Source of the DNA: an uncultured Bacilli bacterium
Lineage (GTDB): Bacteria; Bacillota_I; Bacilli_A; RFN20; CAG-288
Assembly (NCBI GenBank): GCA_934725685.1
Contig: CAKVBX010000024.1
Coordinates: 1 to 25,402 of the forward strand
DNA: 25,402 nucleotides
Reading direction: 5' to 3'
This document shows, one piece after another, positions 8,269 through 15,728 of this stretch (position 1 is the stretch's first letter; each line of letters starts with the position of its first letter). The notes beneath the pieces were generated by a model. That model made no database searches. It had not been told where the DNA came from and saw only the letters and a program-made list of their open reading frames with translations. The translations under genes and the position numbers were made by a program.

Positions 8269-8457
8269 TTACCAGCTGGCCTTGTGCATGCCAGGGATTT
8301 CTCCCTTGTAGGCCATCTCTCTAAGGCAGATACGGCAGAGGCCGAACTGTCTTAAGACGCCATGAACTCTTCCGCAGCGGGTGCAACGGGTGTAGTTCTG
8401 AGTTTTAGGATGCTTCTTGGGCTGGGCACATTTGATCATTAAAGCTTTTCTAGCCAT
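8269..8457 (-). CDS. rpsN: Small-subunit ribosomal protein S14, zinc-binding type Z
   Basis: The 62-residue protein is the short S14 form. Cys25, Cys28, Cys41 and Cys44 (CTRC...CRIC) make the zinc ribbon, and the ending YKGEIPGMHKASW is characteristic. Type Z S14 is normal at this place in Firmicutes, sometimes labelled rpsZ or rpsN1. It lies between rplE and rpsH with an AGGAGG site before its ATG. Confidence 0.97.
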   Translation of the reverse strand: MARKALMIKCAQPKKHPKTQNYTRCTRCGRVHGVLRQFGLCRICLREMAYKGEIPGMHKASW

Positions 8458-8472
8458 GATGTTATCCTCCTA

Positions 8473-9084
8473 TTACTTTGCGAAGGGCATGCCAAGCTTA
8501 GAGAGCAAAGCATATGCTTCTTTGTCCGTCTTGGCAGTGGTGACGATGACGACATCCATGCCCTGGGTACGATTGACCTTATCGTACTGGATTTCCGGGA
8601 AGATCAACTGTTCCTTGATACCGACAGAGTAATTTCCTCTGCCATCGAAGGAATCCTTGTTGATACCGCGGAAGTCGCGGACACGGGGAAGATCGATGGA
8701 GATGAACTTGTCGAGGAAGTCATACATACGGACTCTGCGAAGAGTGACCTTGACGCCGACCGGGACGCCTTCACGGAGCTTGAAGTTCGCAATGGACTTC
8801 TTGGCTCTGGTGACGACCGGATGCTGACCAGAGATGATTTCCATCTCGTTGACAGCTTCTTCGACGTTCTTTTCGTTTCCGCCGGCTTCGCCAAGACGCA
8901 TATTGAGGATGACCTTGACAATCTTCGGGCACTCCATGATGGAGGAATAACCGAATTCCTTCATGAGTTCGGGAACGATTTCTTCGTGATATCTAGTCTC
9001 AAGACGGGAGACGAAGGCGGCCTTCTGATTTCCCTGAGAATGAGATTTCTTTACGGAAACACCGTTTTTCTTTTCTTCAGCCAT
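8473..9084 (-). CDS. rplE: Large-subunit ribosomal protein L5 (uL5)
   Basis: The 203-residue protein binds 5S rRNA and contacts P-site tRNA. Core L5 begins near SRLETRYHEEIVPELMKEF (residue 26); the usual length is about 180, so about 25 extra polar, lysine-rich residues precede it. The core motifs PKIVKVILNMRLGEA and VRDFRGINKDSFDGRGNYS are present. AAGGAG is well placed for the ATG at 9084. Confidence 0.96.
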   Translation of the reverse strand: MAEEKKNGVSVKKSHSQGNQKAAFVSRLETRYHEEIVPELMKEFGYSSIMECPKIVKVILNMRLGEAGGNEKNVEEAVNEMEIISGQHPVVTRAKKSIANFKLREGVPVGVKVTLRRVRMYDFLDKFISIDLPRVRDFRGINKDSFDGRGNYSVGIKEQLIFPEIQYDKVNRTQGMDVVIVTTAKTDKEAYALLSKLGMPFAK

Positions 9085-9095
9085 GTTTCTTCTCC

Positions 9096-9401
9096 TTACT
9101 TGATGATTTCACCGCTGTTCTTAGCGATGCGAACCTTCTTACCATCGACTAACTTGTAGCCAATTTTGGTAGCCTTCTTGGCCTTCTCATCATAGAAAGC
9201 GACATTGCTCACATTGATAGGGCCATTGATTTCCTTGATGGAACCTTTTTCGTTCTGAGTCGGCTTGACGTGCTTCTTCTGAACGTTGACACCTTCGACG
9301 ATAACCTGCTCAGTCTTGGGAAGAGCCTTGAGGACCTTTCCGACTTTGCCCTTATCATCACCGTTGATGACGATGACTGTATCACCAGTTTTGATTTTCA
9401 T
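9096..9401 (-). CDS. rplX: Large-subunit ribosomal protein L24 (uL24)
   Basis: The 101-residue assembly-initiator protein has an N-terminal KOW motif (MKIKTGDTVIVINGDDKGK, with GKV following), then NVQKKHVKPTQ and an end typical of the family. Length is normal. It follows rplN by 19 nt, with an AAGGAGG site before the ATG. Confidence 0.97.
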   Translation of the reverse strand: MKIKTGDTVIVINGDDKGKVGKVLKALPKTEQVIVEGVNVQKKHVKPTQNEKGSIKEINGPINVSNVAFYDEKAKKATKIGYKLVDGKKVRIAKNSGEIIK

Positions 9402-9420
9402 GATTACGTTCCTCCTTGGT

Positions 9421-9795
9421 TTAGAGAACCTCGACCGCCAAAGAGACGATCTTCATGTACTTATCGCCCTTTTCACGAAGTTCACGGGCGACAGGTCCGA
9501 AGACACGGGTGCCCTTCGGGGATCCGTCTTCGTTGATAAGGACGACGGCGTTATCATCGAACTTGATGGTGGAACCATCTTTTCTCTGATAGGCCTTCTT
9601 GACGCGGACGATGACACCCTTGACGACATCGGACTTCTTGACCTTACCGTTCGGGATAGCGTCCTTGACAGCGCAAATGACGACATCACCGACGGAAGCG
9701 GAGCGACGATGGGAACCACCGACAAGGTGGAAGACACGGACGCTCTTGGCGCCGGAGTTATCGGCAACAACCAGGTTAGTTTCAGTCTGAACCAT
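9421..9795 (-). CDS. rplN: Large-subunit ribosomal protein L14 (uL14)
   Basis: The 124-residue protein lies at the subunit interface. Family sequence is clear: MVQTETNLVVADNSGAK, VKDAIPNGKVKKSDVV, DDNAVVLINEDGSPKGTR, and the end REKGDKYMKIVSLAVEVL. Only 2 nt separate it from the rpsQ stop codon, and its ribosome binding site (AAGGGAG) is within the last rpsQ codons, which suggests coupled translation. Confidence 0.97.
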   Translation of the reverse strand: MVQTETNLVVADNSGAKSVRVFHLVGGSHRRSASVGDVVICAVKDAIPNGKVKKSDVVKGVIVRVKKAYQRKDGSTIKFDDNAVVLINEDGSPKGTRVFGPVARELREKGDKYMKIVSLAVEVL

Positions 9796-9797
9796 GA

Positions 9798-10079
9798 TTA
9801 TTCTCCCTTCTTCACGATTTCAACGAGACGGAATCTCTTGTCGTGAGATAACGGACGGCATTCTTCGAAGATGACGACATCACCGACCTGAGCGACGGAG
9901 TTGCGATCATCAACTTTGTACTTCTTACGAACAGCGACTCTCTTCTTATAAACAGGATGAGCTCTGTAGGTTTCGGTCTCAACAACGATGGTCTTCATCA
10001 TTTTATTGGAAACGACGACACCCTGTAAGCGTCTCTTGTTAGAGGCCTCGATGACCTTTTTATCCAATTCTTCAGCCAT
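9798..10079 (-). CDS. rpsQ: Small-subunit ribosomal protein S17 (uS17)
   Basis: I choose the ATG at 10079 (MAEELDKK), which lies 9 nt after an AGGAGG; an in-frame ATG two codons upstream (10085) is only 3 nt from it. This gives 93 residues, slightly above the usual 85. The family sequence RLQGVVVSNKMMKTIVVETE, then HPVYKKRVAVRKKYKVDD and VGDVVIFEECRPLS, is clear. The protein binds the 5' domain of 16S rRNA. Confidence 0.95.
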   Translation of the reverse strand: MAEELDKKVIEASNKRRLQGVVVSNKMMKTIVVETETYRAHPVYKKRVAVRKKYKVDDRNSVAQVGDVVIFEECRPLSHDKRFRLVEIVKKGE

Positions 10080-10096
10080 TTTCATGTGCCTCCTGA

Positions 10097-10312
10097 TTAC
10101 TTGCCTTCGGCAGCGTTGGCTGCGGCGGCTTTACGTTCCTGCATGACCGTGAGGCATCTGGCGATGTCCTTACGGGCGACGGTGATCTTTGCACCATTGT
10201 CTAACTGACCAGCTTTGGCCTGTAATCTAAGGTTGAGTAATTCACCCTTGAGTTCATAGACCTTCGAAGCGAGGTCTTTGTCAGACAGTTTTCTAACATC
10301 TTCAATTGTCAT
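10097..10312 (-). CDS. rpmC: Large-subunit ribosomal protein L29 (uL29)
   Basis: The 71-residue alpha-helical protein sits at the polypeptide exit, where it helps dock SRP and trigger factor. It begins MTIEDVRKLSDKDL and contains LKGELLNLRLQAKAGQLDN and VARKDIARCLTVM. Its ATG overlaps the rplP stop codon by one base (TAATG), so coupled translation is likely. Confidence 0.96.
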   Translation of the reverse strand: MTIEDVRKLSDKDLASKVYELKGELLNLRLQAKAGQLDNGAKITVARKDIARCLTVMQERKAAAANAAEGK

Positions 10313-10731
10313 TATTTGGATTCCTCGCCTTTCTTAACGACTCTGCTCTTGACGGAGAGCTTGTAACCGGCCTGATGTAAGGCTTCTTTGGCATCAGCTT
10401 CGCTGATTCCACCGATTTCGAACATGACGGTGCCTTTTTCGATGACGGCATCCCAAGTTTCGACAGTACCTTTACCATTACCCATACGGACCTCAGCAGG
10501 CTTCTTAGTGATGCCGAGGTAAGGGAAGACGCGGATGTAGGTCTTACCGAACTTCTTGGTATAACGAGAGAGAACGACACGGGCAGCCTCAATCTGACGG
10601 TTGGAGATATATCCACCTTCGGTAGCGGCAAGGCCAAATTCACCGTAGGCGACTGTGTTTCCTCTGGAAGCAGCAGTCTTCGGTCTGATAAGGTGGCTTC
10701 TACGCCACTTCATTCTTTTAGGCTGTAACAT
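10312..10731 (-). CDS. rplP: Large-subunit ribosomal protein L16 (uL16)
   Basis: The 139-residue protein is needed for the aminoacyl-tRNA site of the 50S subunit. The start MLQPKRMKWRRSHL is close to the family consensus, and YGEFGLAATEGGYISNRQIEAAR and VMFEIGGISEADAKEAL follow, here cited as residues 29-51 and 103-119. It lies 3 nt after rpsC with AAAGGAG in front. Confidence 0.97.
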   Translation of the reverse strand: MLQPKRMKWRRSHLIRPKTAASRGNTVAYGEFGLAATEGGYISNRQIEAARVVLSRYTKKFGKTYIRVFPYLGITKKPAEVRMGNGKGTVETWDAVIEKGTVMFEIGGISEADAKEALHQAGYKLSVKSRVVKKGEESK

Positions 10732-10734
10732 TGC

Positions 10735-11523
10735 TTATTCTCCTTTCTTATCAGCGTCGTCTTTGTTGGCGGAAGGAGTGACGGCAGGACGCGGGCCTCT
10801 ATTGGCGCCGTTAGGACGGCGGTTGAAGCGACCACGATTGCCGAACTTGCCACCTTCGTCAGGACGACGGTTTCTGAGTTCCTCGTAATTTTCGGGGAGA
10901 GCAATCCAGACCTTGACACCGATGACACCATAGGAGGTGTTGCACGGAGTGTAAGCATAATCGATTGGCTGACGGAGGGTGTGGAGAGAGAGGACGCCTT
11001 CACGATATTCTTCGTAACGGGCGATTTCGGCTCCGCCGATTCTACCTTTGGTCATGGTCTTGCAGCCCTTGGCACCGGCTCTCATGACACGCTGGAGAGC
11101 CTTCTTCTGAACAACGCGGTAAGAAGCGCGTTCCTGAAGCTGCTTGGCGATATCCTTGGCGACGAGCATAGCATCGAGGTCAGGATTCTTGATTTCAACA
11201 ATAGCGATGTTGATTTTCTTGCTGTCTTTCTTGAGGATCTTGACGAGCTTAGCCTTGATGGCGTTGATCTGTTCGGAGTCCTTGCCGATGACGATAGCAG
11301 GATGAGAAACGAAGATAGAGACAGTGATGGAGTCCTTGATTCTCTCGATGTCGATTCTGGAAAGTCCAGCGTCGATCTTGTTGAGAAGAGGCTCTAAATA
11401 GCCACGGATTTTGATATCTTCAGCTAAGCAAGAAGCATAATCCTTCTTGTCAGCATACCAGTGACTGGACCAGTCACGATTGATGCCGATACGCAGTCCG
11501 TTCGGATTAACTTTCTGACCCAT
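10735..11523 (-). CDS. rpsC: Small-subunit ribosomal protein S3 (uS3) with basic C-terminal tail
   Basis: The 262-residue protein lines the mRNA entry of the 30S head. It starts MGQKVNPNGLRIGINRDW. The KH domain with VIGKDSEQINAIK lies near residues 76-88, and the C-terminal S3 domain contains GRIGGAEIARYEEYREG. After about residue 218 a poorly conserved tail rich in Arg, Asn and Gly ends with a lysine/aspartate cluster, some 40 residues beyond the usual end. The start follows the rplV stop by 2 nt. Confidence 0.97.
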   Translation of the reverse strand: MGQKVNPNGLRIGINRDWSSHWYADKKDYASCLAEDIKIRGYLEPLLNKIDAGLSRIDIERIKDSITVSIFVSHPAIVIGKDSEQINAIKAKLVKILKKDSKKINIAIVEIKNPDLDAMLVAKDIAKQLQERASYRVVQKKALQRVMRAGAKGCKTMTKGRIGGAEIARYEEYREGVLSLHTLRQPIDYAYTPCNTSYGVIGVKVWIALPENYEELRNRRPDEGGKFGNRGRFNRRPNGANRGPRPAVTPSANKDDADKKGE

Positions 11524-11525
11524 GG

Positions 11526-11927
11526 TTACTTGGCCTCCCTATTCTTCAGAGTCACATAGACATGGGACCACCTCTTGATGAGTCCGGATGCGGAACCCTT
11601 GGCTCTGGGAAGGATTCTCTTAAGTCTCATTGCATCGTTGGCAGTGATGGAAGCGATGTAAAGAGTTTCGGGGTCCATGCCGAAGTTATTGGTGGCATTG
11701 GCCTCAGCGGATTTAATGAGCTTCTTGATATCTCTGGCGCAAAGCTTGGCGCAGTTGTCGAGAATATCATAGGCTTCCTGGATGTTCTTTCCTCTGACAA
11801 GGTCGATGACTAATCTGACCTTACGGGGAGTGACACCGTAGTTAAGGAGCTTAGCCTTGGCTTCGGTGACTTTCTTTTCTTCGACCGGAGCAGTGGCTTC
11901 GGTGTTCTTGATTTCTTTTTCAGCCAT
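11526..11927 (-). CDS. rplV: Large-subunit ribosomal protein L22 (uL22)
   Basis: The 133-residue protein has its beta hairpin in the exit tunnel. Core L22 starts at AKAKLLNYGVTPRKVRLVIDL; the 21 residues before it are an acidic, lysine-mixed extension (MAEKEIKNTEATAPVEEKK). The hairpin region near residues 108-122 (PRAKGSASGLIKRW) is less arginine-rich than in model species. AAGGAG precedes the ATG. Confidence 0.95.
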   Translation of the reverse strand: MAEKEIKNTEATAPVEEKKVTEAKAKLLNYGVTPRKVRLVIDLVRGKNIQEAYDILDNCAKLCARDIKKLIKSAEANATNNFGMDPETLYIASITANDAMRLKRILPRAKGSASGLIKRWSHVYVTLKNREAK

Positions 11928-11938
11928 GTTAGTTCTCC

Positions 11939-12217
11939 TTACTTAGTGGCCTTGTCATCGCCGGAACGATGATGGGTGAATGTACGGGTGAAAACGAATT
12001 CACCGAGCTTGTGGCCGACCATATCTTCCGTGATATAGAGCGGGACAAAGGCTCTTCCGTTGTGAACAGAAATGGTATGTTCAATGAATTCCGGGAAGAT
12101 GGTAGAACGTCTGGACCAAGTCTTGATGACTTCCTTCTTGCCAGAGGCATTCTGATCCTGAATTCTCTTCAGGAGTTTAGGATCGCAATACGGACCTTTT
12201 TTAGAACTTCTAGACAT
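11939..12217 (-). CDS. rpsS: Small-subunit ribosomal protein S19 (uS19)
   Basis: The 92-residue protein forms the intersubunit bridge in the 30S head with S13. MSRSSKKGPYCDPKLLKRI at the start and the HNGRAFVPLYI and LGEFVFTRTFTHHRSGD segments identify it. Length matches the family. AGGAGGAG precedes the ATG. Position between rplB and rplV is canonical. Confidence 0.97.
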   Translation of the reverse strand: MSRSSKKGPYCDPKLLKRIQDQNASGKKEVIKTWSRRSTIFPEFIEHTISVHNGRAFVPLYITEDMVGHKLGEFVFTRTFTHHRSGDDKATK

Positions 12218-12236
12218 TTGTCATTCTCCTCCTGAT

Positions 12237-13067
12237 TTACTTGCCGTTGCGTCTTCTGACGATCAAACGGTTGCTTCTGCACTTCTTGGATCTGGTCTTG
12301 ACGCCCATGAGTCTTCTGCCCCAAGGAGATCTCGGAGCATCGTGGCCGACAGGGTTCTTACCTTCACCGCCGCCATGCGGATGGTCGTTCGGGTTCATGA
12401 CAGCACCACGGACGGTAGGACGTTCGCCGAGCCATCTGGTTCTTCCGGCCTTACCCTTGGAGACAAGGTTGTAATCTTCGTTGCCGACAGTGCCGACGGT
12501 GGCTCTGCAGGTAAGAAGAACTTTTCTGACTTCTCCGGAAGCGAGACGGAGGATGGCATACTTGCCTTCCTTACCGAGAATCTGAGCTCCGGTGCCGGCA
12601 GCACGGCAGACCTGTCCACCCTTGCCAGGCTGAAGTTCAACGTTGTGAACCATGATACCTTCAGGGATGGAAGCGAGTTCCATGCAGTTGCCGACGCTGA
12701 TTTCACCGGCCTTGCCATCAGTGACGGTCATGCCGACAGTGAGGCCCTTCGGGCAGATGATGTATCTCTTCTTGCCATTGGCATTGATGAGAAGGGCAAT
12801 ACGGCAATTTCTGTTCGGATCGTATTCAATTGCTTTGACGGTGGAAGTCGTTTCACCGGCTCTCTTAAAGTCGATGATACGATACATTCTCTTGTTTCCG
12901 CCACCGATGTGACGGGTAGTGATGTAGCCCTGATTGTTTCTACCGCCGGTTTTCTTCAGCGGCTTGAGCAAAGATTTTTCAGGAGCTTTTTTTGTGAGAT
13001 CTTTGGTGGAAAGAGTGGCGAGATTTCTCATACCCCCAGTGAGAGGGTTGTAAGTTTTAATAGCCAT
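12237..13067 (-). CDS. rplB: Large-subunit ribosomal protein L2 (uL2)
   Basis: The 276-residue protein is one of the most conserved 50S proteins, close to the peptidyl-transferase centre. MAIKTYNPLTGGMRN begins it, RHIGGGNKRMYRIIDFKR follows, and the C-terminal NPNDHPHGGGEGKNPVGHD includes the conserved histidine. The end KKCRSNRLIVRRRNGK is typical. Long plus-strand frames opposite it are not genes. Confidence 0.98.
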   Translation of the reverse strand: MAIKTYNPLTGGMRNLATLSTKDLTKKAPEKSLLKPLKKTGGRNNQGYITTRHIGGGNKRMYRIIDFKRAGETTSTVKAIEYDPNRNCRIALLINANGKKRYIICPKGLTVGMTVTDGKAGEISVGNCMELASIPEGIMVHNVELQPGKGGQVCRAAGTGAQILGKEGKYAILRLASGEVRKVLLTCRATVGTVGNEDYNLVSKGKAGRTRWLGERPTVRGAVMNPNDHPHGGGEGKNPVGHDAPRSPWGRRLMGVKTRSKKCRSNRLIVRRRNGK

Positions 13068-13090
13068 GTTTTTCTCCTATAGTGTTTTCT

Positions 13091-13603
13091 TTACTTTTCG
13101 TCAGATTCGGCGTTGGCCTGTCTTTCTTCGTTTGCGACGGCATCCGTAACCTTAGCAAGATCGAAGGAGGAATCAAATCTGACGATGGCTTTCTTGTAAG
13201 CGGCGAGCTTACCGGAATATCTTCCGACTCTTCTGGTCTTGGGGAGGACATTCATGGTGTTGACACTCTTGACCTTACCTTGGAAGATTGCCTGGACAGC
13301 AGCCTTGATTTCAAGTTTGGTAGCCTTCTTATCGACTGCGAAGACAAGAGCGTTCTCTTCGGTTCTGAGTCTCTGAGTTTCCTCAGTGAAGATCATGAAC
13401 TTGATGATGGAGAAGTCCTTGATGATTGCAGGACGATAGATAAGTTCTTCTTTGTTTTCTTCAACGACCTCTTCCTTCTTGGCAGCAGCCTTCTTGGAAG
13501 TAGTCTTCTTGGCAGTAGTCTTGGTGGACTTTCTGACAGTCTTCTTCTTTGCAGGAGCTTCTTCGACGACTTCAGCTTCTGCCTGTTTGATTTCTTCAGC
13601 CAT
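13091..13603 (-). CDS. rplW: Large-subunit ribosomal protein L23 (uL23) with histone-H1-like N-terminal extension
   Basis: Core L23, which sits at the tunnel exit and binds trigger factor and SRP, starts near residue 55 (IYRPAIIKDFSI). The usual family length is about 95, but this protein has 170 residues. Residues 1-52 are an acidic segment followed by Lys/Ala/Thr-rich sequence (APAKKKTVRKSTKTTAKKT, then SKKAAAKKEE). A further 20 residues lie at the C-terminus. The ATG shares one base with the rplD stop (TAATG). No alternative start with a good binding site lies near residue 54. Confidence 0.95.
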   Translation of the reverse strand: MAEEIKQAEAEVVEEAPAKKKTVRKSTKTTAKKTTSKKAAAKKEEVVEENKEELIYRPAIIKDFSIIKFMIFTEETQRLRTEENALVFAVDKKATKLEIKAAVQAIFQGKVKSVNTMNVLPKTRRVGRYSGKLAAYKKAIVRFDSSFDLAKVTDAVANEERQANAESDEK

Positions 13604-14259
13604 TATTTTGCTTCCTCCTCATGTTCATCATCTAAGACGGCAGGGATGACGCCTTTGACAAGAATGAGCTTCTTGGCATTGAGGATGTCATAGACAGAAA
13701 CATTGTCAGCAAAGACGACTTTGACAGACGGGATGTTTCCGCTGGCGAGGAGAAGGTTCTCATCAAGTTCGGAGAGAACAAGAAGGTTCTTTCTTTCGTC
13801 AGCGCCGATAGCCTTGAGGGCAGCGGCGAAATCCTTGGTCTTGTGGGATTCGAATCCCTTTTCGTCAAGAACGATGATGTTTCCGTTCTTGGCTTTATCA
13901 GAGAAGGCAGAGGTCAGAGCGACATAGTGCTCTCTCTTGTTCATCTTCAGAGTGTGGTTCTGTTCACCGTTCGGGCCGTGGACAACTCCGCCGTGTCTCC
14001 AGACAGGGGAATTGGTTGTGCCGGCTCTTGCTCTACCGGTGCCCTTCTGTCTCCAAGGCTTACGGTTGGAGCCATGGACAATGTCACGGGTAAGGGTGTG
14101 AGCAGTATCGACTCTGCGGTTGGAAAGGTCAACGCGAACAGCTCTCTGAACAGCATATTCATTGATTTCAGCGTTGAACAGGTCGGCGGGAAGGGTGACT
14201 TCCTCGACTTTGTTGCCGGCGTAATCGACGACCGGCCAGATAAGATTTTCGTTAGCCAT
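13603..14259 (-). CDS. rplD: Large-subunit ribosomal protein L4 (uL4)
   Basis: The 218-residue protein has a tunnel-constriction loop with the signature GSNRKPWRQKGTGRARAG near residues 63-80. A Rossmann-like C-terminal domain ends in an acidic tail DDEHEEEAK. In enterobacteria L4 represses its own operon; nothing in the leader lets me transfer that here. AAGGAG precedes the ATG, and the gap after rplC is 18 nt. Confidence 0.97.
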   Translation of the reverse strand: MANENLIWPVVDYAGNKVEEVTLPADLFNAEINEYAVQRAVRVDLSNRRVDTAHTLTRDIVHGSNRKPWRQKGTGRARAGTTNSPVWRHGGVVHGPNGEQNHTLKMNKREHYVALTSAFSDKAKNGNIIVLDEKGFESHKTKDFAAALKAIGADERKNLLVLSELDENLLLASGNIPSVKVVFADNVSVYDILNAKKLILVKGVIPAVLDDEHEEEAK

Positions 14260-14277
14260 TGTTATTCTCCTTCACGC

Positions 14278-15066
14278 TTACTTGCCCATCTTCTTGGAGT
14301 TCTTCATCGGGTTGAGGGCCTTGGTCGGAGTGGCGGCGGCCTTGGCTGCGAGAGCCTCAGCGCCCTTCTTTTCGATTTCAGCAGCGGATTCCTTACTGTA
14401 ATCGACGACTCTGGAAACTTCGAAAGGCTTGTTCATGCTGCGGACAGTGCTCTTGATCTTGATGATGGAGTACTTTGGGCCAGCGACGGAACCACGGATG
14501 AGGATGCAATTCTTTTCAGGATCGACCTGAACGATAGGTAAGTTGAGGACGGTTCTGACTTTCGGTCTCCACTGACCGGACATCTTCTTGCCAGCGTGGA
14601 CTCTGTTATTGCAACGACCGTTGGTAGCCAAAGAACCAATTTGTCTGTGATATCCGGAACCATGACCCTTGGGACCGATTGTTCCATGATATCTCTTGAT
14701 GGTGCCAGTGTAACCATGACCCTTGCTGAGGCCGGTGACATCGACCATATCTCCGGCTTTGAAGATGGAGCAATCGATGCTGGAACCAAGTTCATACTTG
14801 CCGTAGATTTCATCGCCTTCGAGCTCACGAAGGAAGTACTTAGGAGCGGTGTTTGCCTTCTTGGCAATTCCAAGTTCTGCTTTGTTGGCACGATGTTCTT
14901 TTTTGTCTTCATAGCCGATCTGAAGGGCTTCATAACCGTCTTTCTCTTTGGTCTTGACCTGAGTGACAACGTTAGGAAGTACTTCGACGACAGTAACCGG
15001 ATAAGTGGAGCCGTCTTCAGCGAAGACAGAAGTCATTCCGATTTTTCTTCCGATAATGGATTTCAT
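14278..15066 (-). CDS. rplC: Large-subunit ribosomal protein L3 (uL3)
   Basis: The 262-residue protein starts MKSIIGRKIGMTSVFAEDG. The central loop region YHRQIGSLATNGRCNN (about residues 139-154), then HAGKKMSGQWRPKVRT, reaches the peptidyl-transferase centre. Beyond residue 230 an alanine/lysine-rich tail of about 30 residues exceeds the usual bacterial length of about 210. AAGGAG lies about 11 nt before the ATG. Confidence 0.97.
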   Translation of the reverse strand: MKSIIGRKIGMTSVFAEDGSTYPVTVVEVLPNVVTQVKTKEKDGYEALQIGYEDKKEHRANKAELGIAKKANTAPKYFLRELEGDEIYGKYELGSSIDCSIFKAGDMVDVTGLSKGHGYTGTIKRYHGTIGPKGHGSGYHRQIGSLATNGRCNNRVHAGKKMSGQWRPKVRTVLNLPIVQVDPEKNCILIRGSVAGPKYSIIKIKSTVRSMNKPFEVSRVVDYSKESAAEIEKKGAEALAAKAAATPTKALNPMKNSKKMGK

Positions 15067-15087
15067 AAACTGTGTCTCTCCTTCTCA

Positions 15088-15399
15088 TTAAAGCTTGATC
15101 TCAACATCAATGCCAGCAGGGATGTCAAGGCCTTTGAGGACTTCGATAGTCTGCTTGGTAGGGTTTTTGATGTCGATCAGTCTCTTATGCGTTCTGATTT
15201 CGAATTGTTCGCGGGAATCCTTATCCGTAAACGGGGAACGTAAGATTGTGAAGATCTGTTTCTCAGTAGGAAGCGGGATAGGTCCGACAACCTGAGCGCC
15301 GGTCTTCGTGGCGGCTTCGACGATCTTGCTTACCGCCTTGTCAAGGACTTTATGGTCATAGCCCTTGAGACGAACACGAATAGATTTGTTTTCTGCCAT
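15088..15399 (-). CDS. rpsJ: Small-subunit ribosomal protein S10 (uS10)
   Basis: First gene of the superoperon. The 103-residue protein belongs to the 30S head and, in bacteria such as Escherichia coli, is also NusE, a partner of NusB and NusG in antitermination. IRVRLKGYDHKVLD, GPIPLPTEKQIFTILRSPF and EIRTHKRLIDI are the landmarks; residues 1-4 (MAEN) are a short addition. AGGAGG is placed 7 nt before the ATG. The str operon genes (rpsL, rpsG, fusA, tuf) that often precede rpsJ are not here. Confidence 0.98.
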   Translation of the reverse strand: MAENKSIRVRLKGYDHKVLDKAVSKIVEAATKTGAQVVGPIPLPTEKQIFTILRSPFTDKDSREQFEIRTHKRLIDIKNPTKQTIEVLKGLDIPAGIDVEIKL

Positions 15400-15530
15400 T
15401 GTGTTTCCTCCTTTTACCCGAGATCAATGTTCGGGTTTCCGTTCGGTATGAATTACCGGATACGTCGACAACCGCTTCGGGCGTTTCCGCAACTTCACAC
15501 GTCAATACGGGCTGAAATGGCATTCAGCGT
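15400..15530 (-). promoter_or_regulatory. 5' leader of the ribosomal superoperon with two small hairpins
   Basis: Between the predicted transcription start near 15529 and the rpsJ ATG lie about 130 nt. Read on the minus strand, CGGTA-ATTCA-TACCG and then ACCCGA-ACATTGATC-TCGGGT can form stem-loops; the second ends just before the AGGAGG. No terminator-like T-tract follows either. A leader of this length allows r-protein feedback or attenuation, but I recognise no named r-protein leader family. The remaining 15565-15728 region, part of the same gene gap, holds an AT-rich tract and GCGCGCACGCGCG-like sequence with no gene. Confidence 0.5.
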
Positions 15531-15535
15531 GTTCT

Positions 15536-15564
15536 AGTTTACTCTTCCACCATGACAAAGTCAA
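15536..15564 (-). promoter_or_regulatory. Sigma-A-type promoter of the ribosomal superoperon
   Basis: On the minus strand TTGACT (15564-15559), a 17-bp spacer and TAAACT (15541-15536) fit the housekeeping consensus with 5/6 and 4/6 matches. An A/T-rich stretch just upstream (AAAAAATATG) could act as an UP-like element. It is the only good promoter I find before rpsJ. Confidence 0.75.
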
Positions 15565-15728
15565 CATATTTTTTCCGTTTTTTCATCGGCTTCTTTCTTT
15601 TTTTATATTTATTGTTTTTGCGCGCACGCGCGTAAAGACAACTTCGCCGCGTGTATCCAGACCCGCGATTCTTTTCCTTTACTTTCGATGGAATAAGGAA
15701 GTACAATGATGGAAGGAGATGCCACAGC

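Noticed and set aside
12342..13082. Long open frames on the plus strand opposite ribosomal genes (also 629-1462 and 6179-6922)
   Set aside because: They mirror highly expressed minus-strand genes whose codon choice leaves few stops in the complement. They lack ribosome binding sites and family similarity.
15678..15707. Possible TTTACT/TACAAT promoter for the methyltransferase gene
   Set aside because: The predicted start would fall inside the ribosome binding site, so this cannot be the main promoter. I found no better one.
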